A stretch of DNA of 64,000 nucleotides, taken from assembly GCA_025677835.1 (NCBI GenBank), contig JAIXMR010000006.1, positions 310,001 to 374,000 of the forward strand, given 5' to 3'. The notes beneath the pieces were generated by a model. That model saw only the letters and a list, made by a program, of their open reading frames with translations, was not told the origin of the DNA and did not search any database. Both the position numbers and the translations under genes were made by a program. This DNA is from Sporodiniella umbellata. Taxonomy: Eukaryota > Mucoromycota > Mucoromycetes > Mucorales > Rhizopodaceae. Of this stretch, positions 11,237 to 21,291 are shown one piece after another (position 1 is the first letter of the stretch; every line of letters begins with the position of its first letter).

Positions 11237-11388
11237 TTTTATTTATGAATGTTAAAGGAAAGAAAAAAAAAAAAAAAAAAAAAGAAAAAATATTTTTTAA
11301 AAAGCGGAATACTCACAAGCCCTCGCAGCAAAAATAGAGAGAAAAAAAAAAAAAAAAAATCCGACGTTTAAGCTTTAAAAGTCACATT

Positions 11389-12315
11389 TTATTTAGTGCT
11401 TTTTGGTCTAACTTGTATAATACAGGTTGTGCCCAGATGCCACCGTGATATATCTACTATCTCTAGTTTTTCTTTGACTTTCTCGTTCTCAAATAGCCCA
11501 ACAATATCTCGATTCCACCAGCATCCCCACTGCTGCACATGTTTATCTACATTAGTGTCCAGCAGCCTATTCAACCAGTCGTAGTGCGACTTTCCATGCT
11601 CTAATAATAGTAACCGAGACTCGCTTGATTTGCATTGATCAGCCAACTGCACAAGGGCTTCCACTGGATCCTCACAGGAGCACAGGCCAAACGTATCAAT
11701 GATTGTGTCATACTTTTGGGTCTGTTGCTCTTCTATGCTGGCTGTCTTGAAAAAAGTCTGTTGGAATTTACTTTGATAACTTTCAAATTTCCCTTTGGCT
11801 TCGTTGAGCATCGATTCATGCCGGTCACTAAACGTGATACTCTCTATCTGCTTGGGTTTGTAATAATCAAAGTTACGGCCTGTTCCAGTGGATACCTCTA
11901 AAACGTCTCCCTATGTTTCAGACGCTAAGTTTGTTTCTTGAACTCCTTTTCTTACCTTGGCCTTTCCTATCAACCAGCGTCTAAGAAGACCCATACCCAT
12001 CACTACTTCATCCCACCCGATTTCTTTATCGTATTTCTTGGCTACATTCTTCCATACATCAGCTGTGTCAAAGTTCTTGGGCGTAATAGACGGATCTTCA
12101 GGCCCTCGACCTGCTATCATGTCATTGGTGTCCGATTTGCTTTTAAATACACTCATGCTGACATAGGTGGCTGTTATATAGAGAAATGTACCCCCAATCA
12201 AAATAGGTCCCAGCTTAGGCTTAGCTCTGGGTGGAGGCGGTGGAGGCGGTGGTGTTTGTATAGGTTTGTACTTTAGACTGCCTCCAACAGTCTTGGCCAA
12301 TCTTCGTGCAGACAT
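11389..12315 (-). CDS. OMS1: OMS1-like mitochondrial membrane SAM methyltransferase
   Basis: Two exons (12315-11956, 11910-11389) give 293 aa. A basic N-terminus (MSARRLAKTV) suitable for mitochondrial import is followed by a proline run. A single TM segment (ILIGGTFLYITATYVSM) comes next, and then a class I methyltransferase domain with motif I VLEVSTGTGRNF. This order matches yeast Oms1, a mitochondrial inner-membrane methyltransferase found as a suppressor of oxa1 defects; substrate unknown. A METTL7-like enzyme is the alternative. It is divergent from the phosphatase-like gene with only 173 bp between start codons, suggesting a shared promoter. Confidence 0.8.
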
Positions 12316-12488
12316 GACTTTTTTTTTTGTAAAGTCAACGATCAAGAAGAGCACCCACAATTTTTAGGCGCGCCCCAAAAAAAAAAAAAACAAACAAACA
12401 GAATGGATTGGATGATGTCACGCTCATCTATTATGCACTTTCTATCAAAAGTATTTACACTTTTTTCTCTTTTTTTTTTTAGCATCTA

Positions 12489-13188
12489 ATGATGGTTGTC
12501 AACTCTGCCAACATACTATGTCCACCTGAACAGTTTGGTATTGTTGAGCCTGGGATTTATCGATCAGATATGATTCAACAAATACATTTTACATTTCTTA
12601 AGCAATTCGGTTTCAAGACTCTAATCATGTTGAGCCCTGAGCTACCCAATCGAGTCACCAATAATTTTATTGAGGAAGGGCAAATCAATTTGGTTCATGT
12701 CGGTATGGCTACTTGGAAACCCACACAGCCTTCTACCTGGAGACCCGTGTCTGAAGAGCTAATCAAAGAAGGATTGGAGCTTATTTTGGATGTTGAAACC
12801 CATCCTATTCTGATCATGTGTACCTCTGGCATTCACGAAACTGGAACTTTGGTAGGCTGTTTACGTAAATTGGAATACTGGAATTTCAGTTCAATCTTAA
12901 CAGAGGTAATAAAAACTATTGTTTTTCCCGAAAAAACAAGTACAAGCTTTAACTTGGTGTTTAGTATCGAGCTTATGCTGGATCAAAAGCAAGATATGTC
13001 AATGAGCAATTTATCGAACTGTTCGATCTAGATTTAGTAACGCTACCTAGGTGTTTGCCCTCGTGGTTTATTGAACAGCAAAAAATGCTAGTAAGCTTTT
13101 CTCTATGAAAGAGGCCTCGTTTGATATTGATTTTCTTTTTTAGGCCGAAGAAAAACAGGAAACACAAAGAGATATTTCTACTTTTTAA
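12489..13188 (+). CDS. Oca1/Siw14-type tyrosine-phosphatase-like protein with altered signature
   Basis: Three exons (12489-12905, 12965-13090, 13144-13188) give 195 aa. The opening VEPGIYRSDM, the FGFKTLIMLSPELP strand and the C-terminal EYRAYAG segment match the fungal plant-and-fungi atypical phosphatase family (Siw14, Oca1, Oca2). The signature loop reads CTSGIHETG: the Cys is present but the Arg six residues on, which binds phosphate in C-X5-R enzymes, is Glu. A pseudo-phosphatase role, as for some yeast Oca proteins, is therefore likely. A T-tract plus AG just upstream would allow an in-frame 5' exon starting at the ATG at 12402, but the implied 33-nt intron is very short, so I keep 12489. 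Confidence 0.8.
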
Positions 13189-14160
13189 AAAAAGAAAAGA
13201 AAAAAAAACCTCCCCCCAATGCTTGTTTATATTTTGTATACCCAGCCTTTGGCATTATCATTACTTTTTTTTCTTTGCTTCAACACATCTATAAAGCCTA
13301 TGATTGTTATCAACTGCTTTATAATCACTATATTAAAATTACGTGAAACAACAAAAATACGTTTCAGATGTCAACGGCTCCACTGTAGCCCTGATCAGCC
13401 AATTTTAAAAAAAAGCTCCAACCATTTATCGAGACGCACATGCACAGAAAAATGTGTGAACCAAAACGCATCGTAAGCCAAATAAGACCTTTTGCTTCCA
13501 ACTGAGCTTTTTCCGAAAATGATACAAAAACCCGATCATCTTAAAATACCTCATCCAATTTACTAAACACAGGAAGGATTTGTTGGATACTTTATAATTC
13601 TTTAGCTTCTTCTCGGGGAAATAGAAGGAAGCGAGGTGAGAGGGAGGATAAATTTGCATTATTATCCCTTGAAAAGGCTTTACAAACTTTGACCCTAGTG
13701 TTCACTTTCCAAATAAAAAAAAGGAACGGAATTTTATTACAATGCAAACCAAAGTCCTGATATAGTTGTAGACATAAATATCTTTTATACATTTTCTTAC
13801 TACCATGCTTTTCTGTTGTAAGTTTGTTTTTCCAAGATATGGTCTGTATATCCTTTTATCTAGCCAAAAAAAAAAAAAAAAGGGGGGTTTCCCTTTAAAA
13901 TAATTGTCTATTATAATACACGTTACTATTTTGTTTATGGACTAGTTTCTTTTTTGATCTATCCTTTCAATAATACGGTTTCTGCTGTCAGAATTCGAAA
14001 ACCCTATTCCATTCTTTAGTTTATTTCTAAAAAAAAAAAAAAAAAAGCCTATTCATTAAAACCTATTTTCATTATTCTTTGAGTGATAGATTACTCCTCT
14101 TATTTGATACGATATAGTGTTTATGACATAGTTCTAGTAATAATCGAGATTTTATTCATT
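13189..14160. other. Intergenic region with no visible gene
   Basis: AT-rich spacer between the 3' ends of the convergent phosphatase-like gene and xylulokinase. Only short chance ORFs and A/T homopolymers are visible. Confidence 0.5.
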
Positions 14161-15893
14161 CTAAGTTTGCTGCACTACCTTATACTCCAATTCGGAAAAC
14201 TGATTAATACAGCCATCATAAAGCGCTGTTTTTTCCAAGTCAGGTCTACAGATTAACTCTAGAGCACTGAGAGAGTGCTCTTTCATCATCTCCTCAAAAG
14301 ACCTATAGTGACTACAACCAAATTTTGCTAAAAGCGCGCCGCCTAGGCTTGCCCCATTCAATCCTTTTTGCTTATATACTGGTAGTCCAACTATGTCTGC
14401 AAGAAGCTTCAAAATGGTTGTGTTGGCAGCAGCACCACCGGATGCTAAAATACGTTTTGTATCCCCACCCATACGTTTCAAACGGGTTTTCATAGAGATA
14501 AATTGAGACTCGACAATGGCTTTAGCATTAATCAATGGCTCCTGAAATTCTTCAACAAGCTCCCCATCTTGAAACCGAAAAGTCCCTTTGGCAAAAGGAA
14601 TGATTTCTTGCATAGAGAAATAAAAGCCAAAGCATCCTTTTGTAGCAGCCTCCTTTTCGTTGAGCAGTTTGTTAAATATCTCCCAATCGCCATTTGCATA
14701 TGTGTCTCGGATGTTCTGTCTGGCCAAGGACCCGTTTTTATAGCATAGCATGCCCATATATCCATTGATGTCAGTAGGATGTGCCATAAGATGTGACTCT
14801 GTAGTAGGCTCTGCTTTTTCTTTACTAAGATAAACTAATACAGTATCTGAAGTACCGAGAGAAACAACACAGTCACCTTTTGCCAAATTCATTGAGGCAA
14901 GTGTGGCAGAATTGTCACCAGTGAAAGGCATAATGGAACAGTCTAATCCAATTCAGTTTTTTTTTTTTTTTTTTTTTTTATCTGTAAAATTATTACCTGG
15001 AGAAAACCCATATCGCTCAACAAAATAGTTGCCTATGTTTCCCAGTGTATGTCCCCCTTCTACAGGTTCAGAGCCCAGCTTTTTTTGGAGATCGACTCCT
15101 CCACACTTTTCAATTAAAGACTTTTCCCAGTGATGAGTTTCAATATTCATCATATTTGTGCCTGAACCTTCTGCAGCGTCCACAGGTGCAAAAGATCCCA
15201 ATAATAAAGATGCCATAAAGGAGCTTACTAGGTTTATACTTTGTGTTCTATCATAATCATTCTTATTTTGAGTGTAAATCTATAAAGTGTGTTTTTTAGT
15301 TGCGTGTTTTTTAGTTAATCCACTTGTCGAACATACCTTGGCGATTTGATTTCCCGTGAATCGTTCATAGGCTTTAGATCCAGTTAGTTTGGCTAAAGCC
15401 TCCGCACCTCCTACATGTTGCTCAAGAGTGCGGCACTCCTTGGTTGTACTTGAATCTTGCCAAATAGGCGATTGTTCTATGGCGAAAGCATGTCTTAGCT
15501 GATCTTCTAGCGATTTGTTCGCGTCAAGGTTTTCTAAAGCGTGTATACCCTGTTGGCTCCAATATACACTCCCGTGTTGCTATAAGAAAAAAAAAAGTTA
15601 AAGCAAAATAAAAGATATGGCCTGCATACCTGCCCAGCGCCTGAAATGCCACGGATTGCATCTTTATATGGAAATGACTTTAGTTTTTCGAAGGCAAGAT
15701 CAAAAGCCTTCACCCACATTAATGTAGGTGACGTCACAACATCCCCATTGACAATAGCTCCGTTTTTGGTATTAAACTCTGGCAGGCTCTTATCAAAATG
15801 AATGGCCTCTTCAAGTACAATGTTATGCGAGTTGTCTATAACTGTAAATTTGAGTTGTTGAGTAGAGAGGTCGAGGCCCAAATAATAAGACAT
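14161..15893 (-). CDS. XYLB: Xylulose kinase (FGGY carbohydrate kinase)
   Basis: Four exons (15893-15630, 15579-15337, 15279-14997, 14942-14161) give 523 aa, close to the 536 of human XYLB. The N-terminal FGGY half starts YYLGLDLSTQQLK (ATP-binding phosphate loop). SGAGQQHGSVYW carries the sugar-binding QHG. The C-terminal half has MPFTGDNSAT (with the catalytic-type Asp), VVSLGTSDT, and ILASGGAAANTTIL for adenosine binding. The enzyme phosphorylates D-xylulose to xylulose 5-phosphate, linking pentose catabolism to the pentose phosphate pathway. The last intron contains a 23-nt sense-strand A-tract followed by an AG acceptor. Confidence 0.95.
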
Positions 15894-16485
15894 GTATAGG
15901 TGTATTCGAAGAGAAAATAGTGTGAAAAAACAAAACAGAGTACTATTTATATAGAAGCATAGTAAAATTACCCGATTGGATCAAAATTAATTTGGGATTC
16001 TGTGTAACTAATGCCTTTTCGGCAATGGAAATTCAGCCAAAGATGTTGAAAGAGAGATAATAGCCCTTTTTTTTTTTTTTGAGTTACAAGACATATGACA
16101 GCTTTCTTTGTACGCCTATTGTTAATTCAATTGCATTGATCCTTTCAGAATTTTTTTTTTTTTTTGTATTACTAGAACAATCCGCATACATTTAATCTGA
16201 TATGAGCATAACCATCACCATAAACTAGTCCGGCAATGCCATTTTGTTTTTGTCTTTTCTTCTTCTCATAGATACGCTAAATGAGTTTGCGTCTTGACAA
16301 GGTAGCGGATGTAGCCATATGAAAATTCTTTCTATAAGGGGTAGCATACAGTTTCAAAAAAAAAATATCTTGCTCGATTATTGTTAGCTAAATTGGATGA
16401 GGCTGGCCTTCTAAGAACTACTCCAAACAAAAGAAAAAATTCATGTTCCGTTCAATAGAATCTTTTCCTCAGCATTTAATACCTA
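15894..16485. promoter_or_regulatory. Divergent promoter region between xylulokinase and GEN1
   Basis: This 592-bp spacer separates two divergent start codons. It holds T-tracts near 16068-16080 and 16150-16163, but no ORF or RNA gene that I can support. It must contain the promoters of both genes; specific elements are not identifiable. Confidence 0.5.
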
Positions 16486-18055
16486 ATGGGTATAAGCGAA
16501 TTATGGAAGTTGATCGATCCCGGTCACAAACAATTTTCTCTGGAGCAAATTGCTAGCGATCAATTCAACAAAAAAAAAGGAAAGGGTTTGCGGGTAGCTA
16601 TTGACATCGCGCTTTGGATATTTCAGGTGAAAACAAGCGTAGCAGAGTCAAGTGTAGCAGGAGAGTAAGTAGATCTTTTGACTTGATGCTAAAACCAAAC
16701 AAGCTCAAAGCATCTATGTTAGTCAAAGTCAGTTGCGGGCAATTTTTTTTCGTTTGTGCAGACTTCATGAACTTGGCATTCGTCCTGTTTTTGTCTTTGA
16801 TGGGTCGAATCGACCCTCTTATAAAAGAAAGAAGCTGATCAGTACTGAGCCAATAGCTAGTAGCTTTCGTAGCAACTTGATTCTGCTTATAAAACAATTC
16901 AATTTCAGTATATGGAATGCTCACGGTGATGCAGAAGCTGAGTGCGCTGTACTTCAAAGGCTCGGCTTAGTTGATTTAGTAATTACAGGAGATAGCGATG
17001 TCTTTTTGTTTGGAGCAGGAAGGGTGATGCGACATTGGCCCAGTAAGAGGAATGAACTTATACCTTGCTACGACATGAAATGGATCGAAGAAGCTACTGA
17101 TCTTGATCGTTCTGACTTAATTTTAATTGCCCTTCTAAGGGGATCTGATTATGACAGCCAGGGCACCCAAGGTGTTGGGATTCAACTCGCCACAGGATTG
17201 GCACGTTGTCGATATCACAGGGACTTGTTTGACAATATTCAATGTGAAGGTTATGGGAAGACACTTAATGAAGAAAAGCTTGATTGTCTATATGATAGTC
17301 TAACGTACGAGTTACACCACAATACGCAAGGAAAATTACAACGGAAACATACAAGCATCAAACTAAGCTCCAAGTTTCCTGAGCCTTTCATTGTTACCGA
17401 TTTTATTCATCCCAGCACAAACATTCAAAAGAAAGAGTATATAACTTGGGCTCGAAAACTTGTAGCGAATTTAGACCAATATTGTGAGCCTGATTGGGCT
17501 TCCATATCATCTCTCATTCAACACTTATTCAAATGGCCACAGGATTACCTTATCAAAAGGCTTTCTCTTCTAGCGTTTCCTGGATACATGGCCAATACTC
17601 TCCGCTTGCAACAATTTGCTCAGAAGCGGAAGGTGTTTAGTCCAAAGGGGAACAAACAAAAACAAACACGGCTAGAAGACTATTATAAACTAACATCAAG
17701 ATATCGGCCCAAAGTTGAGGATAACATTATCAAGCAAATTTCAGACAATAAATTAATGAGCGATACTACTCAGCTGTATCGTATCGAATGGAATCAGGAC
17801 TATATGGAGGCTTTTCATGATGTAGTCAAATCTCGTTTAGATCCAGACGTTTATAAAGATGTAATACCCTATGAAGAAAAAGAAGAGCTCGACAACATTT
17901 GGCCCAGAATTAAAAGACAATGGGTTGATGCAAGGCTTATTCATAACTTATACCCATCAATGGCTCTTCATTATCAAACAAAAAATAAGAAGACTGTGAA
18001 TAGCACTTTTCTCATTAAACCTATTAGACGTCAAGCTTCTGTAATTAAAAAATAA
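16486..18055 (+). CDS. GEN1: GEN1/Yen1-type Holliday junction resolvase (XPG/Rad2 nuclease family)
   Basis: Two exons (16486-16664, 16729-18055) give 501 aa. The N-terminal XPG region begins MGISELWKLIDP and contains AIDIALW with the first metal-binding Asp and PVFVFDGSNRP with the second. The internal XPG region reads HGDAEAECA, then TGDSDVFLFG and LRGSDYDSQGTQGVG (helix-two-turn-helix). GEN1 homologues usually have GEAEA at the first motif; here the first acid is Asp. GEN1/Yen1 cleave Holliday junctions symmetrically in late cell cycle. Very short spacing to CACTIN (73 bp, same strand) means its 3' UTR probably overlaps the CACTIN promoter. Confidence 0.88.
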
Positions 18056-18064
18056 AAGGCATTA

Positions 18065-18072
18065 CACGTGAC
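18065..18072. promoter_or_regulatory. CACGTGAC (CDEI/E-box-like) site before CACTIN
   Basis: CACGTGAC, whose reverse complement is GTCACGTG, fits the RTCACRTG consensus bound by Cbf1-type bHLH factors. It lies 57 bp upstream of the CACTIN ATG inside the 73-bp GEN1-CACTIN spacer. A Cbf1-like gene is present at 50.5 kb in this window. The match is seen; function is inference. Confidence 0.35.
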
Positions 18073-18128
18073 TTCCATTAGCAATTTAAAACCGTTTTCC
18101 TTGCTTTTTCCTTTAATTACAAAAAAAA

Positions 18129-20305
18129 ATGCCTCGCTCGCCCGAAAGACGAAGACATCGGTCAAGAAGTATAGAAAGAAGCAGTAGAGATGACAGAAAA
18201 AAAAGGTAAAAAGTCTTTTATATTGAATTTTCAAAAACAAGGCCTAAACTTATATAGTAGACACCATTCTCCTGAGAGGAGATCTAAAAAGAAATCAAAA
18301 AAATCCAAAAGACACGACAGCTCTGATGATGATAGAGAAGAGAGAGAGAAACACAACAAATCTTTAGAAACATTGGGCTATTCAAACGTCAATAATCCCT
18401 TTAATGATTTGAACTTGGAATCGAAATTTGTTTGGGGAAAAAAAAAACAAAGAGATCGCAAAGAGCTTGGACTTTCTGGAAGCGATCTAAAAAAAAGAGA
18501 GAAAGTACGTAAGAGAGAAGCCGATGAGGAACTTGCAAAATTGAATAAAAGAAGAGCTGAACGAGAAAAAGAAATGGAATTGAGAGAGGAAGAACGCGAA
18601 AGAAAGCAGCGCGAAGCGGAATTAGCTCAAATGGGTGAATGGGAGGCTAAAGAAGAAGAAGTAAAGAAAAAAAGAGTTTTGTTCTGGTAATAATATTCTA
18701 TATATAGTTTCACTTAGAGCAAGCAAAAAAAAGAGCCGAAATTCGTATAAAGGAGGGAAGAGCAAGGCCTATAGATTTATTGGCCATGAATTTACGATTA
18801 GCCTATGAGCCTGACAAAGTAGAAGAGGACGTAGACTTGGAGATAGATTTAGAGGAACCTTATACGATATTCAATGTAAAAAGAAACATAGTTTATGTAG
18901 AGGAAACATGCTTATTAAACCCTTTAACTAGAATTTGAATATGGATGACACAGAGGAGCTCTATAGAGACATTCAAATGCATTTGACGCTAGAAAAAAAT
19001 GAGGAATTATTGTATTTTTGGAAGGCTATGGTTGTTGTTGCAGAGGACTGTAGATCAAAGATGCGAGAAAACGAGCTTCGTGTGGCTTCAGGAGGTGTCC
19101 CGCTAGCAGTGAATCAAGATATACAACGCATCTTATCTGGAAAAACTGTGTCTCAGCTTACAGTTTTAAAGAGTCAGATTATCAGTAAACTTAAATCCAA
19201 TGAGCCCATCGACGTTGAATATTGGGAAAACTTGTTAAAGGAATTAGTTGTATACAAAGCTAAAGCAAGACTAAACGATATACATCAGGAGCTTCTATCT
19301 GCACGACTACAGCAACTTAGAGAAAGACAAAGAGAGGAAGCATTGAAAGTTCAAGAGGAATTAGGGCGCGTTTTAGCTATACAAGGAAGCGAGGTACACG
19401 GTCAAGGTGTTGGACCAGGTGAGGGTATTGCAGCTGAACCTGTGGACGAAGAGTTGACTGAGATACAAGATCAAGGATTTATCAGAAATAACGGTTTGCA
19501 GAAAACTCCCATTGGGCTACTAGTAGAAGAGTATGAACGCTCAATGAGCCCCGAGCCAGTATATATCTTAAGTAGAGAGGACCAAGAACTTGAAATAATC
19601 AATCCTATAGAGGATTTGAAAGAACTGGTATGTAAAAAACTTAATTCAACTATTATAAATGAATTTGACCAAAACAATAGATGGAAAAAAGACGCGAAGT
19701 TTTGTCTAGCAAACTGATTACTAGAAAGCCAAAGATGGAAATAGAAGAAGAAGTCAAAGAAGAAAAGCACCATGATGAGTCTGTTGCATCAACCGTTTTG
19801 TTTGAACAAGAGGCTGCCAAGGGCGTAGACGAGGATGAAGATTTGTTTAATATTGAGGCAGAAATTGCGCATCAAGTAAGAAAATGCATCAAAAGAAATT
19901 CATGCTAACCACTGATAGACTTACAACTGGCAAGATAAATACCGCCCGCGTAAACCACGCTACTTCAATCGAGTTCACACAGGTTATGAATGGAACAAGT
20001 ACAACCAGACTCACTATGATCTCGACAATCCGCCACCAAAGGTGGTTCAAGGATACAAATTCAATGTGTTTTACCCTGATCTAATTGACAAAGCAAAAGC
20101 ACCTACCTATTACATTGAAAAAGATCCAGAATCACCTGATACAGTGCTAATTCGCTTTCATGCAGGTCCGCCTTATGAAGATATTGCTTTTCGTATTGTT
20201 AACAGAGAATGGGAATACTCTCATAAAAAAGGTTTTCGCTGTAGTTTTGACCGAGGCGTACTCAGTCTTTGGTTTCATTTCAAGAGACAGTTTTACAGAA
20301 AATAA
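18129..20305 (+). CDS. CACTIN: Cactin, spliceosome-associated regulator
   Basis: Six exons (18129-18205, 18258-18660, 18708-18875, 18932-19627, 19681-19875, 19919-20305) give 641 aa, all phases agreeing. The start is RS/SR-like (RSPERRRHRSRS), then a Lys/Glu-rich coiled region. The conserved cactin middle domain follows, and the diagnostic C-terminal domain TYNWQDKYRPRKPRYFNRVH through FNVFYPDLIDK and GVLSLWFHFKR. Cactin is a nuclear protein associated with late spliceosomes and needed for faithful 3' splice-site use. It is followed 63 bp later by TMEM223 on the same strand. Confidence 0.93.
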
Positions 20306-20368
20306 TAAAAAACAAACATTCAAGCATTCTGAATTTAAATCTCTCTCTTCCCTGTCAAAAAAAAAAAA

Positions 20369-21270
20369 ATGTTTGCTGCTCTAAGAATCTGTAGAATCCA
20401 GCCAATGAACCAATCAACTAAGTGTAAGAGAAAATATTTCAGTTTTCTTGCTTGTAAGCTGATAAAAAGGTAGCATTCTTTCGTTGTGTTCAGCCTTATA
20501 GCACGAAAACAGTGTTCGACAAACAGTCAATTCAATTTACAAGCAAACATTTGAAGCAAGCCTTGGAAAAAAAAGACGTTGTATTCTACCAAGCGCCTGC
20601 TGGAGTTAAAAGGACTTTCATGTGGATGTATATCTCTGCTGGTGTTCAACTAATGTTTTGGTATCAACAGCAGAAACACAGTTTGATGTAAACCCTTTTT
20701 TTTTTTGACAAGCAGTTTATGTATAGGGGAAATTTAGCGAGTTTGGCCTATGTTGCTTATGCTGTAAAAGAAGGGTAAAGCCAGCAAAGATAAAAAAGTT
20801 TCTTACATCAAATAGGGAAGAAGAGGACGCTCCTGTGGTACTAGCTCCCCAGGGTCGACGAATTGCTATTGCAGCAGGGTTAGTTAGTGTAGGCGTAGGT
20901 ATCGCCACTGTTATGTGTCTGTATCCTTGGAGGTAAGATATTTGAAGGAGGAAATAGATCTTTAACAAAAATAAACAGATATATCGATCAGCTTGTTTTG
21001 TTGAAAGGTGCTCAGACTGTGCGACTGTATACACACGCACGTTTCATTCAATCTCATAAAGTCAAAGAATATCCAATCGAGCAATTGTTTTGTAAACAAA
21101 AAGTCTTTACTGGAGTTGGAAACAAAGGAACTGATACTCTTGGAACAAAAGCCAGCTCGTCACATATCTTCCTTAATGCTAAAGGAGAAAAAATGGCTTA
21201 CATGCTGGATAGAAAAGGAAGTTTTATGGATAGTAAATTGTTTGATGGACTATGGTATGGCCGTCAATAA
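20369..21270 (+). CDS. TMEM223: TMEM223-like mitochondrial inner-membrane protein
   Basis: Five exons (20369-20421, 20502-20660, 20727-20774, 20816-20932, 20979-21270) give 222 aa. The basic, acid-free N-terminus (MFAALRICRIQP) looks like a mitochondrial presequence. Two TM segments follow (around WMYISAGVQLMFWGNLASLAYV and IAIAAGLVSVGVGIATVM). The C-terminal signature MLDRKGSFMDSKLFD matches the FLLDKTGHFPNTKLFD-type ending of TMEM223. Human TMEM223 acts in complex IV biogenesis by supporting COX1 synthesis. The first donor is GTGTAA, less standard than the others, so the extreme N-terminus is the least certain part. It converges on TRM3 with 21 bp between stop codons. Confidence 0.82.
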
Positions 21271-21291
21271 AAAAATAATGGTCAAAACTTC

